Shown one piece after another: positions 46,081 through 58,500 of a stretch of 64,000 nt of DNA. The DNA is from Elysia chlorotica (Eukaryota; Mollusca; Gastropoda; Plakobranchidae). Positions within the stretch are counted from its first letter, which is position 1. Each line of letters opens with the position of its first letter. The translations under genes were made by a program, and so were the position numbers. The stretch lies in contig RQTK01000426.1 of NCBI GenBank assembly GCA_003991915.1, positions 9,008-73,007 on the forward strand, given 5' to 3'. The notes below the pieces were generated by a model that did not search any database, was not told where the DNA came from, and saw only the letters and a list, made by a program, of their open reading frames with translations.

Positions 46081-46479
46081 CCTCAGCGCCATTGATGTCT
46101 CTAAAAGACACCAGTGCGGAAAATGAAATTTAGCTGTGATAATCCCACAGATGGATCTTTTAAATTACTGTACATGCCTTTACTTTTAACCAACCTTTTT
46201 ATGTACAATTTTTATGCCTTTACCACTCAGAGTGATAAAGGAGTCGCCGTTGCTACTAGTGCAATATATTAACTGTATTAGGACATCATGGAGACAATAT
46301 AGCCGTTACTGCGCCGACGTGCCGGAAAAACAAACTCTCACTCGAGATGTTTTGAATCCAATGATTGCCAACATCATAGACACACATACTTATATACACA
46401 CACACACACAGACAAGTGCGCGCACATCCCGATACTTGGTGATAATATCATCAACATTTTTGTTGCTGTAGACGTTATT

Positions 46480-49059
46480 TTGAAAGCGAAAATATAGTAG
46501 CTGCTTATATTCTAACAAAATTAGATAGTTGCCTTTCTCTGTTTCGTATGCCTTTGCGTCATTAAAAGTTGAAGGAGCAAGCTTTCACGCACGAAAATAG
46601 TAATGCAAGGAAAAAATTATCAAACATCCAAATTACTTTACATCAACAGCCAAAATATCGGAATCCGCGCTTCGCACATAATTTTGCTAGGCCTAGTTTC
46701 CATATCTCGGACTCCTAATACAAGTTCTGTGTTGTACCAGTGGCCGAGTTTTTTACCACCCAATACCGGAAGTTTGGATCTCATCATAGATTTGTTTCAT
46801 TGAAGTCTGAAGCCAGTTCTAGACGTCTAGTGCAGCCTAGGAAGTGACATTGCATTCACAGCTGAGATTCTTTGTAGATAAAAATAAACATATTATTCTA
46901 TATCTAGAGATCTAGATCTAGATATAAAAAAAGAAAAGTTTGGAAATACAGCCAAGATTGAAGATCTAATCTGACCAATTGCACTCTTTATTTTCGACAT
47001 TTTTAGAGGCAAGTCATCTGGTTTCTGGGAGATTTCATTTGTAAATCTTTTCACACTGTAAGTTAAATACCAATCAAGTATAGATTCTAGTTCTAGAACT
47101 AGATCTAGATGCTAATTTAGATCTAGTTTAGAAGAGATTACATATCTAGTTTTTGGTCTGGCAAAAACACATCTTTTAAATCTATACAGACCTAGATCTA
47201 GAACTAGAGTTTTAGAACTTTTAATAAACATCGCTGTAAGTGTATGTAGATCTATGGACAAAGGGGGGAAAACTACTAACTAGAATCTACATATATGCAC
47301 AATTGTGTATACATCTGTTTCTAGATCTAAATCTATGCACCACAGTTTCTGTCCAAATATTGATCAGACATTCTATAATATGTTGTGTCTATTTCAATAA
47401 ATGTCTAGATTCTATCCCTAAGCCTAACCAGTTCGCGAATTGTAGAAGAATTTCTGCCAACTGACAATCAAAACCACCTCTTTGGTGGGTGTTTTCTGAA
47501 TTAAATAACACATTGATCTACAACTATTTGGGGATCATTTTATGAACTACCACTAACTGCAATGGATGTGAAACACAGTACGAAACACTTCCTCCTTTCA
47601 TTGTCAAGCCTCTCTTTGACTTTCTCCCATTCTTCGACGTAATTATCTTTCTTTCTCTATCTTTGTCTTCTCCCAAATTCCTATATTTCTTTGACTTCTT
47701 CCTGTCAAGAACTGTCTTTCTCTATGGCTACCTTTTTTCTCCTTTAAAATAAAATTTAATCACTTGTTCACAACAATGTTAGTTACAACTGAACACTGAA
47801 TCTTTTTTCATAAATGGTTGAATTTTTCTTTTTTGGCTCAAGACTGTTATCATTGTTGACTCTTGTTGTATTTAGGGATACAAATGAATATCCACCCATG
47901 CCTTTTTTTATATAAAATATTTTTTTTTATTTATTTAATAAGGGAAAGTAGAATGCATAATAGACACACATTTAAGTCACTTTTTAAAATTTTAAATTTC
48001 TACTAGTTTTTTTGTGCATATATGGATTACAAACATCCTTGAAGTTGATGTAGTTCTTTGATCCTTTTTTATTTTAAAACTAATTATTAGTTAGTTCAGT
48101 AGAACTTGAATTGGACTCAATGAACACCTTACATTCAATGAACATATAAATTCAAGATTTTTCTATTTAAATTTGTCTTTGTCAAGCTACCTTTTATCCA
48201 ACAAATTAATCACATACCCATCCTCAGATCCAACGAAACAGAGGTGTAGGCAGGCTAACAAAGTTCCACTCTAAAAACTAGTTAAAATAAGACAAGCAAA
48301 TATCTGCAGACTTGCCTCTAAAGAATCATTTCTCATCATGAATGTAGTGTAGTGTAAAAGAATGACGAGCAGCAAGGTGAGGGGGGGGAGGGGGGGGGAG
48401 GGTGCAGCCGACAAACAACTGCCAAAGTGTCATTTGCTCAACACCATCAAGGTACAAACATGTAATCATTAATGTGGGTCTGTTGAGGCTTTGCAGAGTA
48501 ACACATAGTATGGCTTCAACGAATCTTGCATCCAACCGACTATTGAAAATAAACGTGCTAGTTCGTTGAGTCCAAGGTGTACTGTGTCTGTGTGCAGTTT
48601 TGTAAGTTGAACAATCGTGTTGCAACTATTTTCCCAAATGTTAGAATGTGAACTGTTGACTTTTGTCCTGCTGACACTTTATAGCCTAGCCTTTCTGTTT
48701 TCCCATTGATAATGTTCTCTCTGATAGTTATAAAAACCTACTTTTCTACATTAGGCCTGTAGATGGCTGAACTATCAGTAGACCTAACATAGTACTGCAT
48801 GGATATCTTGTTTTGTACATGTCTGTACGTAATTCGGCGTGCAAAAAGTTCTAAACACTGGTTCGCAGTTATTTAGAAAAATGTAAATTTTCATTGATAA
48901 ATATACTTTATTTTTTTTAACCATAGCTATATAATATATTTTATTCAGTTTCATAAAAATTGATGCAAGATTTTCTTTCTTTTTTAGGCAATATAAATAT
49001 AAAAGTAAGCATTTTTCCCTGTCTTTGAATTAACAACCATTTTTTTCTCTTCTTTTCAG
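46480..49059. other. Upstream flank of epsin
   Basis: Likely holds the epsin promoter and first non-coding exon, but I cannot place either. TAGATC clusters occur at 46905-47330. A strong T-rich acceptor ends at 49059. Confidence 0.4.
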
Positions 49060-49131
49060 CCCCTGATACTCTGCATTATAAAATGAGGTGGAAAGGTGTA
49101 AAGTGTTAGGTTAATGTTTTACATTCTATAG
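49060..49131 (+). other. EPN: Possible epsin 5' UTR exon, copy a
   Basis: Lies between an acceptor (CTTCTTTTCAG, ending at 49059) and a donor (ATAG then GTAAAT). The same sequence recurs at 50383-50454, again after TTTCAG. It has no useful open frame. Transcription is inferred from the splice-like borders only. Confidence 0.4.
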
Positions 49132-49237
49132 GTAAATATACTTTTTTTTTTTCAAAGTGGTGGCATTATTGGCCTTTTGAAAACTGTTGGAAGAAAGAAA
49201 TTTTTTGTTGTAAAATCACTGCAAACAATTGACAAAC

Positions 49238-49504
49238 ATGCCTGCAATAAGGAGAACCCTGAAAAATGTTGTCAAGAACTACTCAGATGCCCAAGTTAAG
49301 GTTAGAGAAGCAACTTCAAATGACCCATGGGGTCCGTCCAGCACCCTGATGTCTGAGATAGCAGATCTCACCTACAACGTAGTGGCTTTCACAGAGATAA
49401 TGCAGATGGTTTGGAAGCGCCTTAATGACGACGGCAAAAACTGGCGACATGTGTACAAATCCCTTGTTGTTTTGGACTACATTATCAAGACAGGGAGTGA
49501 GAAG
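49238..49504 (+). CDS. EPN: Epsin exon 1a: N-terminal part of ENTH domain
   Basis: 89 codons, MPAIRRTLKNVVKNYSDAQ onward, including the helix-0 residues and the invariant blocks REATSNDPWGPSS, IADLTYNVVAF and GKNWRHVYK. It ends KTGSEK in phase 0 before GTGAGT. A poly-T tract ending in CAAAG at 49157 is a likely acceptor, which would leave about 80 bases of 5' UTR in this exon. Confidence 0.93.
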
Positions 49505-52500
49505 GTGAGTAGGTCTGCTTGTTTTTAAAATGGCAGGATCTATATCACAATTATCTCATAAGTCTTAGACATTTTCTTCTATTTTTGAATGAAGGACAAT
49601 TTAAAATGCAAAATTTGAGACTCAAGAGAAACTCAACCCAGGTTTGTTACTCCTTACCTTGATACATCACTTCACTCCTTCAGGAATAAAGAACCTACAA
49701 TCTTAGATCATCTAAGTTGATGACATCTTCATTGGTATTTAACAACAAAGGTCTGTTGCTCAGTGATGATGGTTTTCCGCGGATCCGTGAAAATCCTCGT
49801 TTTTGCGTAATTCCTCCTTTCCTCGGTATTTTCCGCCTTTCTGCACTTTTCCCCCCTTTCCTCCCGAGTTAACGATCATCGTTTTTGAAATCCGCGGAAA
49901 TGTGCGAGTTTATAATTCTTCTTCCTCCATGGTCTCTTCCTTACAGTCTAGATTAGATCTCTACTCTCACCGATCCTCGTTCCATTCAAATTCACACTAG
50001 ATTCTATGTCTTGGTCGAAAGTTAGTTAAATCTTAGTGTAAACTCTAGTGGAGTGCTATTCTTTCACTTGATACAGCACTTTTTATGTTCTAGGTTTTAT
50101 AATCTAGACCTTGATAAAACAACGGCCAGTATCGCCGTGAGGAGTGAATAACAGCGAACTTGGGCGTGCTAAGGAAATAAAAGCTACAGTGAAAAATAAA
50201 TTCAGATTAGAGTGGCGACAGACATCTAGATCTATGTGTGAAACTAAAATCAAGAATAGGAGATGTTAGCATGGGGATACTCGAATAGTTGGCCTTTAAA
50301 TTTATAATGTAAGTATTAATAGAACTATAGCTAGCTTGAGACTGTTTATTATAATCCTACAACTCAAAGGAATCACAATTTCAGCCCCTGATACTCTGCA
50401 TTATAAAATGAGGTGGAAAGGTGTAAAGTGTTAGGTTAATGTTTTACATTCTATAGGTAAATATATACTTTTTTTTTTTCAAAGTGGTGGCATTATTGGC
50501 CTTTTGAAAACTGTTGGAAGAAAGAAATTTTTTGTTGTAAAATCACTGCAAACAATTGACAAACATGCCTGCCATAAGGAGAACCCTGAAAAATGTTGTC
50601 AAGAACTACTCAGATGCCCAAGTTAAGGTTAGGGAAGCAACTTCAAATGACCCATGGGGTCCGTCCAGCACCCTGATGTCTGAGATTGCAGATCTCACCT
50701 ACAATGTAGTGGCTTTCACAGAGATAATGCAGATGGTTTGGAAGCGCCTTAATGACGACGGCAAAAACTGGCGACATGTGTACAAATCCCTTGTTGTTTT
50801 GGACTACATTATCAAGACAGGGAGTGAGAAGGTGAGTAGGTCTGCTTGTTTTTCAAATGGCAGGATCTATATCATGATTATCTCATAAGTCTTAGACATT
50901 TTCTTCTTTTTTAACGAAAGACAATTTAAGATGTAAAATTTGAGACTCTCAAGAGAAACTCAACTCAGGTTTGTTACTCCTTACCCTGATACATCACTTC
51001 ACTCCTTCAGAACAATGAACCTACAATCTTAGATCATCTAAGTTGATGACATCTTCATTGGTATTTAACAACAAAGTTCTGTTGCTGAAGAGTAAAAATC
51101 AGACATGTAATTGTATAATGAGGTACAGTTGTTTTTAGTAAAAATCAATGGATGGAAGTTTATGGCATCAAGTGGCTAGCAGGTCTTGGGGAAAACTTGG
51201 TGTCACATTTTGTTCATTTTGCCGAAAGCATGCTTCTCCCCTAGGTTTTACAAGCTACTGACTTAAACTCAAGGCAGATCTCTTATGAATAGTTGTTCCA
51301 TGAATGTTTTGAGTTACTACTCAGTGATTTTGTTATATATCCTTTCCATTATCTGTAAAGGTCGCCCAACAATGCAAGGAGAACTTTCATGCCATCAAAA
51401 CACTGACAAGCTTCCAGCACATAGACGCAGACAACAAGGATCAAGGCATGAACGTCAGAGAGAAGGCAAAACAACTTGTGGCCATGTTGTCAGACGATGA
51501 AAGGCTTAAAAATGAAAGAGCGAAAGCACTGAAGGCAAAAGAGAGATTTGCCCAAAACGCCATGGGTGTCGGCAATGGACATAGCACAGGGCCTCGGCGT
51601 GTAAGGCTTATTCTTATCTCATTTTTTTTTTACACAGTAAAGCTTGCTGAAATAATTTTAAAACGTACATCATTGGAGGAGACCATAACTTCCAATTTCT
51701 CCCAAGGTTTTTTTAATGATTTATTCCTTAATAAAAATCAAGATCTTTACTTTATATATGATGCTCCCTGTCGTAGATCATTGGTTGCTTATGTTGCTGC
51801 CCATCAAGTTTATGACACTAAACTCAAATTATCTAGACCAACATAATGGTAAATATTCAACTGATCTTTTTGTGGATATTTTTTAAACAGAGGATATTTC
51901 TGTTAAGCCTTCTTCTCCAACACTTTTTGTTTGTTAATCTTGAAAATAAAACAAATGTATTCACACTGATCACAAATTGCTATGAATTTAAAAAAAACAT
52001 TTCCCCAGTGCACTCACCTTTTATTGTTTGTTTTACAGGCTCGCATGGGTGATAGTCCAAGTATGAGAGAAGGCTACCAAGATCAGGGTTACCCTGACTG
52101 TAAGTAAACCCACTCTTAGCTCTCTTCATGTTTTAAGTCTCATAGATTCTCAAGGTGATGGGTCCCAAGACTAACAATAGTAACATCTGACAGTTTTACG
52201 TGCAGTCACAAACAATGATCCCAGATGATCACATTATACTGAGACCAACCCAGCCACTAAGATAATAAGAACTCAATCCCATCATATTGCATATAAAGGT
52301 ACGATGCATTCCAGCTCATTCAAGACTCATTGCGATCTGACAACCATATCGCATTGTGACTGTTTATATTCTCTTTACTATAAGTGTATTATAATGGGAC
52401 AATAATTGTGGTAAACCATTCATTTTAGCAATATTATTTCCAATCGACTACAGATTTGTGAATAAGCTATTTAAAACCAAATTAGTTGAGGCATTAGCTG

Positions 52501-55500
52501 CAGTCCTGTAGTTTTTGCTAGACCCCCTCCCTCTGACTCATACCATTAGACATGATTAGTACGAATAGAGTGGTTTTCATCAAAGTCCTTAAGTAGAATC
52601 TAAGATAGCTGACAAGGCTTCAGCTAAAGTGGTTTAACTTAATTTTCTGGTTTCCAGTATGTTGAATGAGATAAGATTGAAATGTTGGTATTTTGGATCC
52701 TGCCCCACTTTGTTAATAATTAGTTATTTCAATGTTGATGATAAATACATGTGTGTAATTGATGAGTTTTAAGAAATTTCAGCACTAAGTAAATAAACTT
52801 TTAAAAGTAAGGAAGGTGTAATAGATGTCACCGTATGACATTGAATAAATACATTTAAACTTGCATAATGGGAGCATAAAAGACAGGCATGGTGATGCTT
52901 GGGCAAATTGATTAGTTATGGTCTTTAAAAGAAGCTAACAATGGCAATCTTGAAACAGTGTCAACAGATTTGACAAAGATAAGCTAGTGATGCAGATCAG
53001 CATGCAAAGCTGGGGAGGGGGGGGGGGGATTAAATGTGCTTGCTTTTAAGTATTGGTAGCACTCGTTGCTTTGATTCACAGAAATATGACCTATAAATAA
53101 TTACCATAGATGAAACAATGAAACATCATTTCTCTTGGACCTTATTCCTTATAAATGGTGTTCAAAATTTGTTTTTTAACATTCACAATTTGATTTATTT
53201 GAAATATGCTCTTGTTTAGGGATACCCAAATTATTCTAATCAATTGAATCAGAGCAAATAAAATGTATTGACTTTCTGAAAATGTAAAATGTAATTGTTT
53301 TTTCTTTTTCGTTCCTTCCCAAAATTCCCCAGGCAGCGGTAGTGCAGGAACACCCTATGAAATATTATGATGTTCAAAATTTGTTTTGAATTATTCAATA
53401 AGATTTGCTTGGAATGCAAGGTTGTTTAGGAATAGACAAATTATTCTATCCAAGTGAATTAGAGCAAACAAATGTATTTACTCTCTGAAAATGTAAAACA
53501 TAATTTTTGTTCAATATTTATCTCATTCCCAATCCTCCCTAGTGCAGTCCAGGAACATCATAGGAGATATTATGGTGTTCAAAATTTGTTTTGAATTATT
53601 TTCAGTTAGTTTTGCTAGGAATACAAGCTTGTTTAGGGATAGAAAAATTAACCAAGTGAATTAGAGCAAACAAATTATTGACTCTCTGAAAATGTAATTG
53701 TTTTTTTTGTTTTTTTTTCATTCCTTCGCCAGCCTCCCCAGGTAGTGGCAGTGGGGGAACACCCTCGGAGATTGAACACGCTCGCCCGTCGTCCGCCGGC
53801 GAGGAAGAGTTACAGCTCCAGCTGGCGATGGTGCTCAGCAAGGAGGAGCACGAGGAGAACCTGCGCAAGCAGAAGTCTGACGACATCAAACTGCAGATGG
53901 CGATAGAGCAGAGCAGAGAGCAGGCAAAGACGGTGAGCTGATCACTTGTGCTATACATTTGGACTTTGTTTGCAAAACTTTATGGGTTTTCTATTCCGCG
54001 TGTGTTCTTTTGGGTGCCTCAGACTCTTTTAAGTGCCCTGGTTGTGAACGTTGCTTTTTAAGAGCTCTGTCAAATTTCACTTCCTTTATAGGAGTGTTCT
54101 TACTTTCACTGTGCTCTCAAAAACCTTTTATTCAGTCTGAGGGCTCTGTTACTTCAATCTAGATTGTGTGATTAGGATAGCTAGGAGAAAAATTAGTTCC
54201 TTAGTGTAAGCTTAAATTTTTGTTTTTCATACTCTTGAAAATCCATGATATCAATCGCCCTTTTAGTGCCTAATTGTTCAACCTTTCATCAACCTCTGCT
54301 ACTCCTTTCTTTAGGAAAAGAGACGGCACCAACAAAGGGTAAAGAAAATTAACAATTGTGTTTTCACTGTTGTATGTCTTCTATGGCATGCTTAGGGAAG
54401 CAAAATGTGTCCAGTTATGTGCTGTATATAATTATAGTACATAGCATGAGCTATAGCTTTGATGTAAATGATTTGTCTGTATGCAATTCTATTGCCTAAG
54501 ATGTTGTACTCTATACTTTTATCCTCTATCTTAAGCTTTCTTTGCATCATTTCTAGCATTAGTATAAATATTTAGAAAGATACACTCAGAGACGCGAAAT
54601 TGGGAAACATGATATCGGGAGAGATGCTGGGGAACGGAATTCATAGTGAAGCATGGAAATATCACCCTGTCTCGAGTGTGGCAGCACATAAAATTGTGAG
54701 ACGTTAGCCTTGGGGCCTGTCCACAATATAGTATATGTAGTGCCGATGTTGGACGTTAAACCAACTCAACTCACCCGGTCAAAGGGGAAACAAATTAAAT
54801 CATCTGTCTCCAATGGAATGATCGAAGGCAGATTATTTGCTATTTGTACAGAGAGAGACGTGCATCTCTTACAACCTATGAATACATTAACACATGTGAG
54901 ATATTATTTTAGTTTTTAAGAGTTTGCTTTGTGTCTAACATATCTATAGCTAGCAAGCAAGTGTTTTTTGTTTTTGTTTTTTATTTGATCTTTTAGCCAT
55001 CCAACCGATGCCTGTGAGCTGCTATAAATCTAGTATTGTTGTTATTCCTATGTGTATGTCCCTTAAAGTGGAAGGGAAAAATGGCTAATGATTGTTGTCA
55101 GTTAAAACAGAAACTTACCTGCTAGATGCCCCTGAATTTGCAACTTGTATATTTTTCTGTAAGTGGCATTGGGCTGTGAGAGCAGATAAGATGAGATGTG
55201 TCTATAGCAACAACAAAAAATAATTATAATCATCTGGTTAGTAAGCTTGTTTATGCTTACTGTGGCCGTTTTTCTATATAATTCCAGTAAAAGATCTTGA
55301 AGGGGAAAATAGATTTACTGATTGTGCATTCCATAGACTAGCTTGATAATCTAGTCTTTTTCAATGTCAATTGCTTGGCTTGTAAGTTTTTCCCAATAAA
55401 AATGTAATTATGCCCTGAAGTAACTGATAATCTCAAAGCATGAACGCCCCCAAATTGTTGTTGTAGCCAATTGTACTCTTAAAATTTGTTAAAGGTCAAC

Positions 55501-58500
55501 TTTACATCAAACAACCTCACAAATATAATTGGCTTTTTTTTTTTTTAAAGAAAAAATAATTCATGCTTGTTGTGACTGCTTGCTCTCGCCCCCCAGCATC
55601 CTGTTCCCATCTCATTTGTTGCTTTTTTCTTCTTTGCCATGTGGAACTTATTGTTAACATGGCTTCCCTAAGATATAATTAACCTTTAACGAATCTTCCA
55701 AATTTCAGGTAGAGCTAATTGTCAGTAGTAAACAGGGGCAATTTATTCAAAGATGTGTTGAGACAATCTTTATTTTGAATCAATTATTTCTGTCTGATTT
55801 TTCTTAACATGCAAATTTATATAATGTGACCAGCTGAGGCAGGAGTCCAGGTGTCCTTGCACTGTCTCGAGTGTGACAGGATATAAAATTGTCAAGACGT
55901 TAGTCATATGACCTGTCCACAATATAGCCTTTATAGAGCTTACGTTGGGTGTTAAGTAACCAGATCAACTCAACCTGTTTATGCTCTGAGTGCTCAGAGA
56001 GACCTTGTCACTAACCAATCCTGCCTCATTTCTCTAACATGATAATTTATTTTCAACTTCCAGGGCCACCAGCCCAGCACGCTGCTTGACTTGGCTGGTC
56101 CGAGCAGCAGTGCTACTGCGTCTGCCTCAAGCTCAGATCCCTGGGGGCTCCCGCCAGCCCAGGCACCCCGCAGCTCAGACCCGTGGGGGGGCCCCCTCCC
56201 TCCCCCTCAGTCGTCACATAGTTCGGCCGCGAGGGCTGGCCCCGGTCCTGACCCATGGGGCAGCAGTTCAGGCGCATCAGGGGGTGTCGCTCCATCTGTA
56301 ACGGACCCTTGGGGCATGCCAGTCAGCAATGCAGCAGCGCCACCTGGTGCTGGTGAGGATTTTTTGTTGTTGTTTTGTTGCTTTTTTTTTTTCATGGTGC
56401 TAAATTGTAGATAAAAGTGCCAATTTTTCAGTATTAAAAAAAAAAAAAATGAAAAAGGTTGGCAGATCAAGTTCAATAAAATAGGTCTGTCAAGGCAATA
56501 AAAATAAACATATCAATTTTTTCTCATCACATTACATGATTACACACATGTTTTGTGATTAGATATGCTATGCTTCTGTTCCGGATAGGTACAGTAAAAA
56601 ATAATGATCCAAATGGCATCACTGTGTGGAGATTGTGGAAATTCCTGTTGTTACCAAATTGTGTGATCAGTCTACAGAACATACCCTATATAAGTATCTT
56701 GTCAAATCTCAAGTGTTCTCTTAAAACTGTGTACTAATGTAAACCATATTTTAATACTTAAAATTGAGGAAGAAATGTTTAAAGTTGGCTCTTCTAATAC
56801 AAAAAAAAAAAAAAAGAAACAGCAAAACAGTTACTTTTAGAATTAATTTGAATTGGCTTTAAATCTGGTTCTCATAACTAGATTCTAATGATTTTGCAAG
56901 TGAAAATATAACCTTGGGCCAAATTATTTCAGTCTTGTTTTAAACCAATTTTTTGACTCTTGTGTGACGTATGCTAGTAATTGTTTGGAGAGATGATTTG
57001 TAAGATTAATGTTTAGGACATACAGGAAGCTTATCAAGTATTACATAACAATGTGTGAAAAAAAAAGGCCATGAGAACACGAAAGGCTCTTTAATTTTTT
57101 TACTTTTTGATCCATGAGAAGCTGGTCAGTTCTGCAGACTGACATACATACTCACAATAATTGTTTTTTGTCTAGCACGCCTCCATGTTCACCTTTTTCT
57201 GCTTAATCATGTTACAAGTTTTCTATTTAAGACTTCAATTTTTTTCTTGTTCTTACTTAACTGTGATTTTACAGTTTCAAAAAAATGGGGGTATTTTGAT
57301 TTGTATCATTTTCTTTTATCCAAGAACTTTTTATAGAAATCATTGAGTTTGTTTTAAAAAAAAACTTTTCTTAAGATATCAACAAAGCTTATCAAGTATT
57401 ACATAATGTGAAAAAGGCCATGAGAACACAAAGGCTCTTTACATTTTTTTACATATGGACCCATGAGAAGCTGGTCAGTTCTGCAGACTGACATACATGC
57501 TCACAATAATTGTTTTTTGTCTAGCACGCCTCCATGTTCACCTTTTTCTGCTTAATCATGTTACAAGTTTTCTATTTAAGACTTCAATTTTTTTCTTGTT
57601 CTTACTTAACTGTGATTTTACAGTTTCAAAAAAATGGGGGTATTTTGATTTGTATCATTTTCTTTTATCCAAGAACTTTTTATAGAAATCATTGAGTTTG
57701 TTTTAAAAAAAAACTTTTCTTAAGATATCAACATTTCAAGGGGGAAGTCGTTCTGAAAATTAGTTATGTTTAAAGAGCAAGTGGGATCAAGTGATGATAC
57801 ATGCATTCAAGTCTAAGCTATAAACTTAACTTCTTTTTATTACTAAAATTCTAAACTATTCCTTCAAGAGAGGGATATGGAAGACAAAAAGTCAAATTAA
57901 GTTAAAAATGTTATAAATTTTGGATTCTTATAGAATATTTTGTTTTGAGATTTTTTAATTAAAGTAACCTCCTTGAAATATTTAATCTGCCTCGCACTTG
58001 TGTTCCAAAACTTTGTCTTTGTCTACCCAACCATTTTACCCCTGCATTTATATACTTAATATAATTATATATTCATATATTTAACTCCCCCCCTTTTCTA
58101 TCCCTTTTTTAACCCACTTAACACTTGACTCTACCCCTGACACACTGTTCTCAATCCTGGTTGTTTTCCCCATACATGCCGCTCACCGCTGTTTCTCCTC
58201 AGGCGCCTGGTCCAGCACGAGCCCTACCCCTCAGGCCTCCGCCTGGGGAGCGCCTTCCCCAACCTCCCACCCGTCGGCCAGTGGAGGTGTCGACGCCTTT
58301 GGGGCCCCACTGGGCATGCCCACCACAAACGGGGCGTCCTCTGCCACAAGCAATCCCATCGACAATGAGTTTGACCTGCTCAGTGCTCGTAGCACGGATA
58401 ATTCGCCCACCAAGTCGTCAATGCCCCATGGCCTGGATGAATTTGATCTGTTGTCAGGTAATTTAGCTTTTGTTTTTTTTTGTTTGTTTTTTTTTGTGGT

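Larger units (their letters stand above)
49060..49761 (+). repeat. Epsin exon-1 duplication, copy a
   Basis: About 0.7 kb, matching 50383-51088 in direct orientation. It includes the possible UTR exon, the poly-T acceptor, coding exon 1a and about 250 bases of the following intron. By eye the intron part has many more differences than the coding part. Confidence 0.9.

Noticed and set aside
49229..49237. Epsin start three codons earlier, as MTN
   Set aside because: The codon is TTG, not ATG. The first ATG in frame is at 49238 and gives the usual short N-terminus before the basic helix 0.
51601..51846. Extension of epsin exon 2 into a 132-residue frame
   Set aside because: Everything after 51600 lies past a good GTAAGG donor and does not resemble epsin; the next exon joins in phase from 51600.
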